Positions 11,119-24,053 of a stretch of 64,000 nt of DNA are shown here, in pieces. The first letter of the stretch is position 1; every line of letters starts with the position of its first letter. The position numbers and the translations under genes were made by a program. This stretch comes from Annona cherimola (taxonomy: Eukaryota; Streptophyta; Magnoliopsida; Magnoliales; Annonaceae): contig CM059975.1 in the NCBI GenBank assembly GCA_030490835.1, forward strand, positions 3,809,579 through 3,873,578. The letters are read 5' to 3'. The notes under the pieces are model-generated. The model had not been told where the DNA came from, ran no database searches, and worked only from the letters and a program-made list of their open reading frames with translations.

Positions 11119-14100
11119 CTTGGCTGCTCTTCTTAGAGCTGCTGCTTCTTCCGCCTCTAAGGCTAGGCTGACTCCTTCTAGAGCTCTGCCTTCTTCCTCA
11201 TCGTCTTCTCTTGCAAGTCATCGCGGTCTAGGCCTCTCCAGATCCGCGAGCTCGTCTTCTGTTATTACTCGATCGCTTGGATCTTCCTCACCCCGGTACA
11301 TAGTCAATTGGAGATCGCCCGTCAGCCTTCCTGCTCAGATCAGAAGCTCAGCCGCGGATGTCGAGCGGTTCCAGCGCAAGATCGCCACCATGGGTAACCG
11401 ATCGCTGGAGACCAATCGTTTCCGTTTCTCTTTGTTGCTATAGCTTGTGAAATTTGTCATTTTTATTTGCTTGCTTTGTCTAGCTGAGGAGTTGGCAATA
11501 AGAATAGCATCGATGCTGCATGCGTGGCCTACAAGTTGTTTATTGGTGTCACTGTTGATACTCTTGAATATATTTGGTTGAATGTCTGCCTCTATTAATG
11601 CCCGACATTTGCTGGATTGCCAGAAACTTTTTAGAAAGTCTCATGCTCTGAACTTGGGTAACTAGAATTGGATAACAGATTTGTTTAAGAATTCTATTAT
11701 TCTATGAATTTATTATTAATTAGTAAAAACTAGAGCGATGCGATATGCGGGCATGTCAGACGTCAAAAGCATCCTGCTAGTCAAACGAATAGCCATTAAA
11801 TCCTCTGCACTTCTGACTGGTTTGTGTTTCTCTAGTTAACATAGTTCATTTTTTTGTTCTCCTAATGCTGTGTTTGTGATCCATTTCCCTGGAGAGTAAA
11901 GGTTCATTTATGTTCTTTTCCGTAAGGTGCTTTGTTTGCGGAACTTTTAAATGAGCGCCACTTGAGTTTTCCAGAAAGCATCCATCTCATTTTTCACGAG
12001 AAGTCAATCCGACTATGTGCTTACTGCTTACTCTTAAAAATGGACAAATTTTGAGGCATTGGAAAGTGTGCATGTTCAAAGTAACCTGCTGGTAATTCCC
12101 GTCTTACTGAAGCACACAACATTGAGAACTCTGTTTCTATCACTGCTTGCTGATCAAGGAGGAGGAAATCTATATATTCTCCAGCACAACCGACTGTAAG
12201 ATACAATTGGTTGTGTTTTTTTTTTAAAAAAAAAAATATTTTTTGATATTTTATTTTAGATCCAAGCCATCCATCATATTTTAATCCATTTATATTTGCA
12301 TGACATAAAAAACTACTTTATTTGGATTTTTATACAATCCACAACAAGTGTAAATGCATGAAGTTATTTATAATTATATATTTAATATTATTAATTATAA
12401 AAGTTTTCAATTTACTTGATTCTTTGTATATAGGCTAAATAAATAGTTTTAAATGCAATGCACGGATTGAATGTTAAAAAATAATAATAATGATAATAAA
12501 ATCTAGCGGTTGTAGCTTACAGTCAATTGCATTGAAGTATTTCTCATATATATATATATATATATGCATACATGATTTTAAAAAACATATTGCTCCACAC
12601 CAAAGTTTGATTTCTTCAATGTTTTTTTTGCATATATTTTTTGATACTTTTGATTATTGATTTGTGGATCCAGCCTCAGAGAATGCTTTCAAGGGCATCT
12701 TGACTAGTCTCCCAAAGCCAGGAGGTGGCGAGTTTGGAAAATACTACAGCTTGCCAGCTCTCAATGATCCAAGGATTGGTGAGTATCTTACTGTGAAGTT
12801 GATATCAAATTTCCCCTTTAACTGTCTCTTAAAACTGTTTTGCTTGTTCTTTGTTTTGGGAAAGATATTTGTTTATACTGAGTTTTATTGATCAGTATGT
12901 GATATAACTGGCTACTGAATCTTGATGCTACAGCAAAAATTGGCAGCTCACTCATGATTTGCTGGCATAGCCAAAGCTGTGATCCTGCTTCTTGTCACCT
13001 TTGATCTTGATTAGATATAGGCAGTTGTTTGTGAATATTTAATGAGTAAAATATTTGAATGTTCATTTTGCAAGAACATTTTTGTTTGTTTTCATGGGAT
13101 TATTTTCTCACAAGTACCATTCTTTTTAGCATTTTGACCATTTTAAAAAATTGACAAGAGTCAGAAATCAATTAAGTATATCCTTTTTCTTTGGGTCCCA
13201 GATAAATTGCCATACTCCATCAGGATTCTTCTTGAGTCGGCAATCCGTAATTGTGACAACTTCCAAGTTACCAAAGAGGATGTCGAGAAAATTATTGACT
13301 GGGAAAATACATCTCCTAAGCAAGCTGAAATCCCCTTCAAACCTGCACGAGTTATTTTACAGGTGAAGATTATACAGTTAGTCACTACCATCTCCATTTT
13401 AAAGTTTTTCTATTTTCTTATGTAAGTTTGTACTTGTTGCCAGGATTTTACCGGCGTACCAGCAGTGGTTGACTTAGCTTGCATGAGAGATGCTATGAGC
13501 AAACTTGGCAGTGATTCGAATAAGATCAATCCGTTGGTGGGTCTAATTTCTTTTGTTCTTATGTAAAGCCAATTGATGTTTTGGTGACACGATGTGTCAG
13601 GACCATTATTATTATTTTATCATTTCTAGCTGTTTCCATGACTATGACTTCTCCCCAGTATTTTTTTCAATAATATAGTGTAGTTATAACTAGGTTTTGA
13701 GAACTTGAAATTTAATGTCTTTGATCCAGTAAACTAAGTCTTATTTTTATTGACTTATATTTGAGACTTCGTCTAAGAATGGGATGTAGCTTTAAATATG
13801 TTTTTTTTTTTTTTCCTGTCGACTGCCTATGAACAATGTGATATTTACTGTTATTATAGATTATTCTATTTCAAACCCATTTTAGATTTTAACATTTGTT
13901 TGTCGCAGAATTGACTTGCATGATACTGCTATTGAAAATTTGAACCCGAGATTCTTAACTGAAGATGTAGAACTTTGTTATGGTAGTATCCAAGGAACAT
14001 TAATGTATCTCTAATTTCCATCACTTCTCTTTCTTTTTCATTTCTTTTTCGTGCATATAAAAGTTCTGTTATGTGCAGGTCCCAGTGGATCTAGTTGTCG

Positions 14101-17100
14101 ACCATTCAGTGCAGGTTGACGTGGCTAGAACAGAAAATGCTTTACAAGCAAATACAGAGCTCGAATTCCAACGAAACAAAGAGAGATTTGGTTTTCTTAA
14201 ATGGGGATCCAGTGCTTTTCGAAATATGCTTGTTGTTCCTCCTGGCTCTGGTATTGTCCATCAGGTGAAGCACATGCAATCAATCTCCCACACTTCTGGT
14301 ATTATTAGAGAATTGTTTTTGTCAGGTTATTGTATTGAGAGCGTTGCAAAAATGTTTCAGGTGAATCTGGAATACCTCGGGAGGGTTGTTTTCAACACTG
14401 ATGGCTTACTCTATCCTGATAGTGTGGTTGGGACTGATTCTCACACAACAATGATTGATGGGTTAGGAGTTGCTGGTTGGGGAGTTGGAGGCATTGAAGC
14501 AGAGGCTGCTATGCTTGGCCAGGTAAAATGTTCTTAGAATATTGGTGTTTCTACTTTATTTGTAAACATGGGGGAACTAACATCGAGAAGTATTGCCCCT
14601 TGAACATGTTTTCTTCTCTGAATGTGTGAAAACAACATGTTGGGGAAGGATATGCGTAGTATCTATGCTCAATTACTTAAAGGCCTAGTATATAACTGTC
14701 GAAAATCTTGCCAGTCCTCTCCTCAAAGCAGCCTGCATGGTTCATAATAATCTGAGACAAGACGCAGATGCTAAACAGGACCAAATTAGTGATGAACAGT
14801 GAATAATAGATGAACTACTGAGTCCTTACAATTTCAATGTGCTTTGTCTGCACCTGTTGGCTCTGGGGTATCCATCAGAGAATTCTCAATGCTTTATTTA
14901 ACCGTTTCTTCTTGCTTTTGTCTCTACAGCCAATGAGCATGGTCTTGCCTGGTGTTGTTGGGTTCAAGTTGTCTGGAAAGCTTCGGAATGGTGTCACAGC
15001 TACCGACCTGGTTTTAACTGTGACCCAAATGTTGAGGAAACATGGTGTTGTTGGGAAGTTTGTTGAATTTTATGGTAAATTTAATATTCACTGGGATGTT
15101 TTTCTGCTTAGTTTCTGTCCCAATTGTTCTGACGCGCATCAGGAGTTCTAAACCTTTGCTTTTATAGGTAATGGGATGGGTGAATTGCCACTGGCTGATA
15201 GGGCTACTATTGCTAATATGTCTCCTGAGTATGGAGCAACCATGGGTTTCTTTCCTGTTGATCATGTCACGCTGCAGTACCTCAAGCTGACAGGAAGAAG
15301 GGATGAAACTGTATGTTCTTTACTTTGAATGTCTTGACTAAGGATTTGAATTGTGGTTGATGGTGGTTTCTCTTTTATGCAATAGGTGGCAATGGTTGAA
15401 GCCTATCTAAGAGCAAACAAAATGTTTGTTGACTACAGTGAGGTGCATATTTATTTAATATTTCAGTTCAGTTGATCATTCTACTTTTGGATGTTATTTA
15501 TTTTTTAGTATGGATGCAGCCTCAAACAGAGAGGGTGTACTCATCTTATCTAGAGTTGGACCTTGCGGATGTTGAACCTTGTGTCTCAGGCCCAAAGCGG
15601 TATGTTGATAGTCTTCAATGCTAGACAATATTATTAATCAGTTTTTCATATATTCATCAGAAGACTAAACTCTGATTTTAACAGACCTCATGATCGTGTT
15701 CCCTTGAAAGAAATGAAGTCAGATTGGCACTCTTGTTTGGATAATGAGGTTGGATTCAAGGTAGGAAAATTATGATATAAATCATAGTTTTTTTTTTTTT
15801 TTAGATTGCAGAAACATGAACTGAACTGTCTCTACTTATTGGCTATTTGACATTTCTTCCCTTTTCATTTGGCTACTTGTTTCATTTTTTTCTCTCTAGG
15901 AGTGTCTGGAATGATTTTCATTGGTAGTCATTTTCGCATGATTATGGCAAATTATGCAATTTGTTTTAACAAAACCTTTGGTTTGAAAGCCCAATTTTTT
16001 AAGAAAATTTGCAAATTTATGGTCACAGGGCTTTGCAATACCTGAGGAGTTACAGGGTAAAGTTGCAAAATTTTCTTTCCATGGTCAGCCTGCTGAGCTC
16101 AAGCATGGTAGTGTTGTCATAGCAGCTATTACCAGCTGCACTAATACATCAAATCCAAGTGTCATGCTTGGAGCTGCACTGGTGGCAAAAAAGGCCTATG
16201 AGCTGGGTCTGCAGGTTAGCTTTCCCTTCTATGAAATGCCTTCTCCTTCTTACTCCTTTCCACTCTGATTATCCACCAACTGAATGAATAGTCAGCTGTG
16301 AGATTGAATTCTATTTAAGAACATTGCGTTATGGTTTACGGAATCATTATTCATCAGGTTAAACCATGGATAAAGACCAGTCTAGCTCCAGGTTCTGGTG
16401 TTGTGACCAAATATCTCCAGAACAGGTAACGTTTTAGCAGTTCTTGATTGCAACCATTGTTTATTGTTGCTTCTATGATACAAACTTGAGATTCTATGTC
16501 TGTTTTTGCTTCAGTGGGCTGAAAAAGTATTTGGATCACCAGGGTTTTCAAATCGTTGCTTATGGCTGCACAACTTGTATTGGGAATTCTGGGGATCTTG
16601 ATGAATCAGTCTCCTCTGCAATTACAGAAAATGGTAAAACCTCCATTCTGGCTTAAAAGAATATTGAGCCAATATTTCATTAGTGCTAGCTGATAGACCA
16701 TCAAATTCCTCCCAAATGAATGAGAAGTTGGCCCATGTAGATGATCAAGACCTTGCAGACAACAATGATTCCTTTCCGTATGGAGTTTAGATCTAGAGGA
16801 ATTATGAAGTATATCCTCCATGTTAGTTGACCCTAGCAATGGCATTATGCTGATGTCAGGGTTGGCTTTCAGACCATGTGGGACAAATTCCTGCCTCATG
16901 TGGCTTGGGCTGATGTTTTGAGGAAAGTTTTGGTTTTCCATTTCATTGGTTCCAATTTTATCCCTTTTTTGCAGACATACTTGCTGCTGCTGTGCTGTCC
17001 GGAAATCGAAATTTTGAGGGTCGCGTGCATCCCTTGACTCGTGCTAATTATCTTGCTTCTCCTCCCTTGGTTGTTGCTTACGCCCTTGCTGGCACGGTAT

Positions 17101-20100
17101 GCACTTCTTATAGAAGTTTTCATAATCATACTCTTTCCTTTTCTGTTAACACGGATTAATTCATGGTTAAACATTTTTTGGAAGCTTTGAGTAAAATCGA
17201 AGTACCATACGTTTTACGTCAAGAAAAAAGTACCATAAATTTGGTGAAAATTTATTTTAAAAGCCAGCTGGCAGGACCATCTTGTATGATCAAAGGAGGT
17301 ATTGCCTAAGGAATGCTGGCAATATTTCTATACAACTAGTTCCAAAATTTTCTATGTAAGCTTATCATCAGAGTCCATCAGGACATTTTCAATAGATTAA
17401 AACTAATCGTATTTTCTGTTTTTGTATGTTTAACTATATGTGTAAACATCATCTTGATTGGCTATTTAGAGGGCCCTAAAAATAGTAAATTATGCAGCTT
17501 TAACAGTACTCTATAAAGTTTGGATTACTCTGGCTCACCAGAATCTCCGATTAAAATAATTTTTACATATATTATTAAACATATAAAAATGAAAAATATG
17601 GTTAGTAAATTCCCCAATTGCTCAAATGATTACGTTACATACAAAATTTTGGCACGATCAGTTACCCCAAAATATTTCCCATCTATACATTAGCATGGGC
17701 CATCCCTATTTTCAAAACTTTCGACCTGCGTCTAATTGCAATCTAACATACATTTGAGTTGAAGGGAACCTTGTTTATGCAAATAGGAAATTAGAAGGCC
17801 AAGCAAATTAACAGTTTGCCAGCTGCTAAGGTTACCTGTAATATGCTTTCTGTTGTCTTCTACTCTATTGAATATTTCAGGCTATGTAATTTTTCCTCAA
17901 TTGATCTACTCTTGTAAATGCTAGAAATCGTATGGGTACTTCTGCTTGTCCATTATTTTGTTGGTAACAGCAGCAGAATTTCCAGTCCCACGTCCGGCAA
18001 TGACGATGTTTCCATTATGCTTTCAATTCAGATTGACATTGACTTTGAGAAGGAGCCAATTGGAACAGGCAAGGATGGCAAAAGTGTTTACTTCAAGGAT
18101 ATCTGGCCATCCAGTGAGGAAATTGCAGAAGTAAGTTTGTGAAGGCTACTGATGAGTGGACTAACTGCACTCTTTATTATTCATCAAAAGGAAAGCAAAT
18201 ATAGTCCACATTGTTTATTGTTCATCAAAAGCTAATTTTTACAGTGCAATAGATGCTCATTGAATTCTGGCATGTAGCCATATATGGAGAACATTTGAGG
18301 AAAACAAAACATTTTCTCCTGATGACATGTTGCTGGATCATGGACTGATGCATTTTTTTTATGTTGCAATGATTATAATGATGTATGCACATGAGTTTGA
18401 AGTAATAAAACCAGCTGCTTTCCAGTTTGTTTTGTGCAGTATGTTTGCTATGACCATGCAACTGCCTAATAGTGAATATTCTGCTATAGAATTGTGTTAT
18501 CTGGTAGACTGTTTGTCTCACTATATGTGTAATCTTCTCTGCTTTATTTTTCCCAACATTTGTTTTATGTGCTTGCGTTTCATATGTTATGACAGGTGCA
18601 ACTGAGGTTTTCATACACTTTCTCAGTCTGAACTATGCTTTAGCTTTTTGCTTCTTCTTCTTCCTTTTTAAATGTTCCCTGGGAATGTTTACTGTGGCAA
18701 TTGCTGATCTAGAAAATTTCACTGTTCAGGTTGTTCAATCCAGTGTGTTGCCTGATATGTTCAAGAGCACTTATGAGTCAATTACCAAGGGCAACCCTAT
18801 GTGGAACCAGCTAACATCACCAGCCACAACACTGTACTCATGGGACCCCAAATCAACATACATACATGAACCTCCATATTTTAAGAACATGACAATGGCT
18901 CCACCTGGGCCCCATGGAGTGAAGGATGCCTACTGCTTGCTCAACTTTGGTGACAGTATCACTACTGATCACATTTCACCAGCGGGGAACATCCACAAGG
19001 ACAGCCCTGCTGCAAAGTACCTTCTAGAGCGTGGAGTGGAAAGGAAAGACTTCAACTCATATGGCAGTCGCCGTGGCAATGATGAAGTGATGGCAAGGGG
19101 AACCTTCGCCAATATTCGGCTTGTAAACAAGCTCCTGCAAGGAGAAGTGGGACCAAAAACAATTCATGTTCCAACAGGCGAGAAACTCTATGTTTTTGAT
19201 GCAGCCATGGTGAGTTTGTGGATATTGATTTATGCAACTCTTTTTTTAACTGCATTGTATCAGTTCTTTCAGCCCTTGAGTTATCTTTCCTTTCAGTCTT
19301 TGCAAAGAGAGTCTCTTCATTATTGAAATGCTCATAAAGCCAACCAACCCTTGTTGAATTGTTGTCTTCTCAATGTTGTAAATGCTCTTTCGATCTGTTG
19401 CAACAATGTCTAATCTTCAGATCTCTGAGACACTGAATCTGGAATGCTATCTAGGGTATAGCACTTCTAGTCTGTTTCTACAGTGTCTAATCTTCAGATC
19501 TCTGAGGCACTGAATCTGGAACACTATTTATGGTAGAAGTCTGGAGCTGATCTTTAGAACTGCATTTGTAGTTTGCTAGCAACAATTGGCTGGGATAACG
19601 TTAGAGTTTGGGTGGTAAACAGTAGGAGCTTACATGAAGTTACCATCCAGCATTTTGACACCTTAAGGGTAAAGCGTTGATATTAAACAACATGATTCAA
19701 ACAATAGGAAGTGGTGTCAACCATTTCGGTATCCAACTATTGATATAAGCATATATGGAATGAGGTTGTTTTGTGGCAAGAGTGATAAAATAAATTATAA
19801 TAGGATTCGGAAAATTTTAAAGATGACACTAATAGCTAATGAGACAGAACAGATTGAAGTGGTTCAGCCTCGACAACCCTGCAACTCTGACTAAGACTAA
19901 TGACTTTGTTCAAGTTGAAGGACAACAGGGAGGTGGAAAGCTATCTAGGATTTGTACGGAGACGCTCTTAAAAATATGCAAGTGTGTGTGGGCTAATAGT
20001 CACATGATCCTGGACAGCATGGGAAAAAAAAGTGTACTATGGTGCTGGTGCTTCTGAATCCTTCAAAAAAATATTCCAAACTAGATTACGAAATGAACTC

Positions 20101-21183
20101 GTGCCAATTTTGAATTCAGGTGTGTCAGCTGGCTCTAGGCATGTTTCCAAGGTCCTCTGACTCTTTGGAATGATTGGTTGTCTACAATTGGTTGATTTTT
20201 TTAATTGTTTTTTTGGATTATATTTTTCTGATCTTTGCAGAAATAACTAGTAACAATATTCCTAGAATCAACATGCAATAACCTGTAGACAGCCATCCAA
20301 GAACGTTATTATATTTTTCTAACAGTTCAGTTTCTTGTTAGATATTAACAGTCTATTATTGATGTGGTGTTCTCAGAGGTACAAGTCTGATGGCCACGAC
20401 ACTGTTGTCCTGGCTGGAGCAGAGTATGGAAGCGGAAGCTCTCGAGATTGGGCCGCCAAGGGTCCAATGCTTCTGGTGAGTTTGCTTTATTGGTTAGTCT
20501 TTCTACTGCATTGAGGTTCTTCATGCTGATGAGTGTCTGTGTTTTTGTTTTTGCCGTTGGTTTTTTTTTGTTTTGTTTTGTGCAGGGAGTAAAAGCAGTT
20601 ATTGCCAAGAGCTTTGAGAGAATCCATCGTAGCAATTTGGTGGGAATGGGTATAATTCCTCTTTGTTTCAAGCCAGGTGAGGATGCAGATACACTGGGCT
20701 TGACAGGCCATGAGTGCTACACCATAGACCTTCCTAGTGACGTCAGTGAAATGAAGCCTGGCCAAGATGTCACAGTCACAACTGACAATGGGAAGTCCTT
20801 CACTTGTGTAGCTCGGTTTGACACTGAGGTATGTATGTATGTATATATATTTTCTTTGAGTAATCACCATATGAGGTTATCCTATGAAACAGCAGCCATT
20901 TGTGTATCATCTTGGAATGTTCACAATTTAAACTTTGTGCATCCCAGACCTTGCCTTGGCCATTTTGCCACCATTCTCGAATAAGCAATGATCCTGAATG
21001 CCTGCAAAAGTGCAATTATGGTGTTGTCTTACCTGGTTGCTCTTGGTGGTTGTGGTGGGTTGTGATTGCAGTCTAAACCATTATTCATATCAAATTTGAA
21101 ATATGCAGGTTGAGTTGGCCTATTTCAACCATGGGGGCATCCTACCATTTGTCATCCGCAATTTGATTAATGCAGATCAGTAA
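11102..21183 (+). CDS. ACO: aconitate hydratase, mitochondrial-type, 20 exons
   Basis: Exons: 11102-11393, 12674-12778, 13202-13362, 13444-13536, 14079-14264, 14361-14522, 14930-15074, 15168-15310, 15386-15442, 15520-15599, 15685-15760, 16029-16214, 16358-16425, 16515-16633, 16975-17096, 18032-18130, 18730-19209, 20377-20475, 20586-20828, 21109-21183. All introns are GT-AG; 2,991 bases give 996 residues, close to Arabidopsis ACO2/ACO3 (about 990). It interconverts citrate and isocitrate through a [4Fe-4S] cluster. The cluster cysteines are Cys537 ([10 protein letters not shown]), Cys603 and Cys606 ([10 protein letters not shown]), matching Cys437/503/506 of animal IRP1. [10 protein letters not shown] and [15 protein letters not shown] are catalytic-core and swivel-domain motifs. 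Exon 1 alone encodes a Ser/Arg/Ala-rich presequence of about 97 residues that resembles a mitochondrial transit peptide. Intron 1 follows an internal ATGG whose product would start MASENAFKG, like cytosolic plant aconitases. Family and catalytic identity are firm; localisation is inferred. Confidence 0.95.
12192..12524. mobile_element. MITE-like element in aconitase intron 1
   Basis: A 333-bp AT-rich insert bounded by 15-bp inverted ends: GACTGTAAGATACAA at 12192-12206 and the reverse complement of GACTGTAAGCTACAA at 12510-12524 (one mismatch). No clear target duplication is visible. It has no coding capacity and lies between the transit-peptide exon and the first catalytic exon. An (AT)n run follows at about 12545-12564. 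Confidence 0.6.
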
Positions 21184-21316
21184 AGATACGTTCCGCTCAT
21201 CAGCTACAAGACTTGTGTCGATTGCAATGCGAAGAGGCATTGTTATTGACCTTCTCATTCCCCTGGGATTGGTCTGCTTATTGGTATAACAAACAATTGC
21301 TATTTTCCTGTGTGGA

Positions 21317-21322
21317 AATAAA
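21317..21322 (+). terminator. AATAAA polyadenylation signal of aconitase
   Basis: AATAAA 134 bases after the aconitase stop codon, in a T-rich 3' flank. This is a plausible near-upstream element for 3' end formation. Confidence 0.45.
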
Positions 21323-22376
21323 GGGGGTTTTGACATGAATAAACCAGCATCCTTTTAGATGCATAGATCTTCCCTGTTTGCTTTGCCCATATGACAAGCA
21401 ATGAAGACAGTGGGAAAGCAGGTTGAGATTTTTTTTTTTGTACCTTAATTTTTATATCAGATGGACATCGTCATTCGAAAATCTGAGTTCATTTTTTTTG
21501 TATCAATTTCCATGTTCGATTAGCAACGAGTGTTTCTTAGATAATTTCCTACTCCCATATGGTTCTGTTTGTCTGATAGGAGGTCATTGTGGAACTGTGT
21601 TTTTTGGGGCCTTTACCCAGAGTGTGGGGTTTATTCCTATTTATACGTAATTATTTCTCATCCTACAGACGTTGCTAAGTTTCTTTATTTACGTCTACTG
21701 TTATTAGAGCACTGCATTTATCTCATGGAAATTTTCAATTTTCATTAGCATTTTTCGATGTAACCTTTTTCTGATTGTCTTCTCTACGTCGCTTTAAGTG
21801 GATGAGTTGGATATATAAACATAAGTCCTGTTTCGACGTAACATTTTCCATTTTTAATATATTGATAGTTGATAGAAAATTCACTTTATTTATTGTATTT
21901 AACATTATTTATATTATCATGAAAACTCTTTCATTTGTTTAGTTTTACTACACACAAGTCCTATCTATATATGTGTAAAATCAGCATAATAAAATGATTT
22001 AATGCTAGAATATCAATTTTTTAAGTAGTTTTTTCAATATTTAAATCATCTAAAATATTACTACTGTGTAGATAAATTATTCTATAAAGTAATATTATGT
22101 TCTAATACACATGTGAATGAATTTAAGCATTTTTTATTATTTATGAATATATATTTTTAAGCAAATATGACTTATGCATGTACTTGATTTGAATGAAACT
22201 GAGTCTCTTAGCTACGTAAGTGATGTTAAATAGAATGAATGGATTAAATTTTATATCAATTATTAACATTTTAAAATTTTGAAAGGTTATATGAGACTTT
22301 TTATAGGACATAAAAGTGGAGCTCCATATACATATATTTTATAAAACAAATTGTCCACATAGTTGCATAGAAAAAC
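21323..22376. other. AT-rich intergenic region
   Basis: No gene, RNA or clear repeat structure was recognised. The sequence after about 21650 is strongly AT-rich and resembles decayed transposon DNA. Confidence 0.4.
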
Positions 22377-22775
22377 GGGTGTTGTTTCAATGCACTTGAG
22401 AGCATTAAGCTTTAATGCTCCTGGGTGTACTTCACCTATTTTTTAAAATTTTTTTGAAATTTTTTTTACAAAAATGTTAATGTAAGTGTATTTAATATGT
22501 ATATAAGTTTTTACCATTTTTGAAGATTTTTAGATATTTATTTTGGATTTTAAAAAATCAGTGGCATTTTAGTAATTTAAAATTACTAAAATGCCACTGA
22601 TTTTTTAAAATCCAAAATAAATATCTAAAAATCTTCAAAAATGATAAAAATTGATACACATGTTAAATACACTTAGATTAACAAGTTCATAAAAAATTTT
22701 GAAAAAAAAAAAAATAGATATACGCACCGATAAACACTGAGGCTCAATGCTCCTGCATACATTGAACCAGCACCC
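22377..22775. mobile_element. family A MITE, copy 1 (long palindrome)
   Basis: A foldback element whose two ends are inverted copies (GGGTGTTG... / ...CAGCACCC). The centre, 22515-22643, is a perfect odd-length palindrome with 64-base arms around A22579. It contains the family core AGTGGCATTTTAGTAATTT and its complement. There is no coding capacity. No exact 9-bp target duplication was seen for this copy. Confidence 0.85.
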
Positions 22776-22986
22776 AAAAAAATGGTCTATATATCAGTAG
22801 GCGTTAATTCTGTGCATGGACTATGTTAGACGGTTTGATCGGGCCCAAATAGGACAGCTGGATTTAGATCACAGCCCGGCGTTGATCGCGAAGTAAATGG
22901 TGACGAGCCGTAGCTGACTTCGCCTGGTCTCTTGACTCGTCAAGGTCGTGCTGGCAAGATTTTGGGTAGAGTTTTTCAGAGCTGCA

Positions 22987-23331
22987 GTTGTATGCACCTA
23001 GGTGCTGTTTGCGTATACTCTTTTTTTTTTTTAAAAAAAATAATTTTACGTAATTATTAATCTAAATATATTTAACATGTACATCAATTTTTACTATTTT
23101 GGGAGATTTTTAGATTTCTTATTTTAAAAAATCGATGACATTTAGTAAATTTTAATAATTTAAGAATTACTAAAAATACCATTGATTTTTAAATATCTAA
23201 AAATCTTTAAAAAGATAAAAATTAATACATATATTAAATACACTTATATTAATAGTTTCATAAAAAAAATTCAAATTTTTTTTTTTTAAAAAAAGATGAA
23301 ATACACTCAAGAACACTAGCCTCAATGCAAC
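22987..23331. mobile_element. family A MITE, copy 2
   Basis: Same layout as copy 1 but more diverged. An outer end with GTATGCACCTAGGTGC is followed by a T-rich arm, then a centre near 23150 (GACATTTAGTAA... / ...TTACTAAAAATACCATTG) and an A-rich inverted arm ending CCTCAATGCAACCCGGG. The ends are approximate. Confidence 0.65.
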
Positions 23332-23400
23332 CCGGGCGCCTATTGGGACGCAATCCGAATTACACAGATGGAAATCGACCACGCTGCTTGCTTAATAGCG

Positions 23401-23798
23401 GAGCCCGATCCTATGCACCCGGGTGCATTCAGCCTCAATGCACCCGGGTGCACTGCACCTATTTTTTTTTATTTTTTTTTGAAAATTTTTTCATGAAGCT
23501 GTTAATATAGGTTTATTTAACATACGTATCAATTTTTACTATTTTTAGATATTTTTTTATATTTTTTAAAATCAGTGGCATTTTCCGTAATTTTAAATTA
23601 CCGAAAATGCCACTGAGTTTAAAAAATCTAAAAAAAATATCTAAAAGTCTCCAAAAATAGTAAAAATTGATACATATGTTAAATAAACCTAGATTAACCA
23701 TTGTATGAAAAAAATTTCAAAAAAAAATAAAAAAAAATAAGTGCGGTGCACCCGGGTGCATTGAGGCTGAATGCACCCGGGTGCATAGGATCGGGCTC
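23401..23798. mobile_element. family A MITE, copy 3 (nearly perfect hairpin)
   Basis: A 398-bp inverted repeat. GAGCCCGATCCTATGCACC at the left is the exact complement of the right end, and the arms match closely through the centre (GGCATTTTCCGTAATTTTA, near 23577-23612). Each arm carries two copies of TGCACCCGGGTGCA, itself a 14-bp palindrome. The near identity of the arms suggests this is among the youngest copies here. Confidence 0.88.
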
Positions 23799-24053
23799 AT
23801 GAAACAGTATCGTCGATATCAAGACGGCTATGGACAAAACTCCTTTTCCTCATCTTCTGAATGAGTTGGACGGCATGAGAAGCCTGTTAACAGAAATGAG
23901 CACGAAGAGCGCTCGGGAAACGGAAAGGGAAATTTAAGGAAAGTAGAGTAAATGCGAACCACCAAGCTACAATTGAACTTGTTAAGTTGTTGAAATATTT
24001 GTAGGATATACGTGTTATATCATATGTTATTTATTTTGCTTTTAAATATTCCC

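Noticed and set aside
18225..18614. Open frames on both strands inside aconitase intron 16
   Set aside because: They are within an intron with clear splice sites on both sides, and neither strand shows a protein family.
23401..23798. microRNA gene
   Set aside because: The hairpin is a nearly perfect MITE palindrome with sibling copies, not a typical miRNA foldback, and no known mature sequence was recognised.
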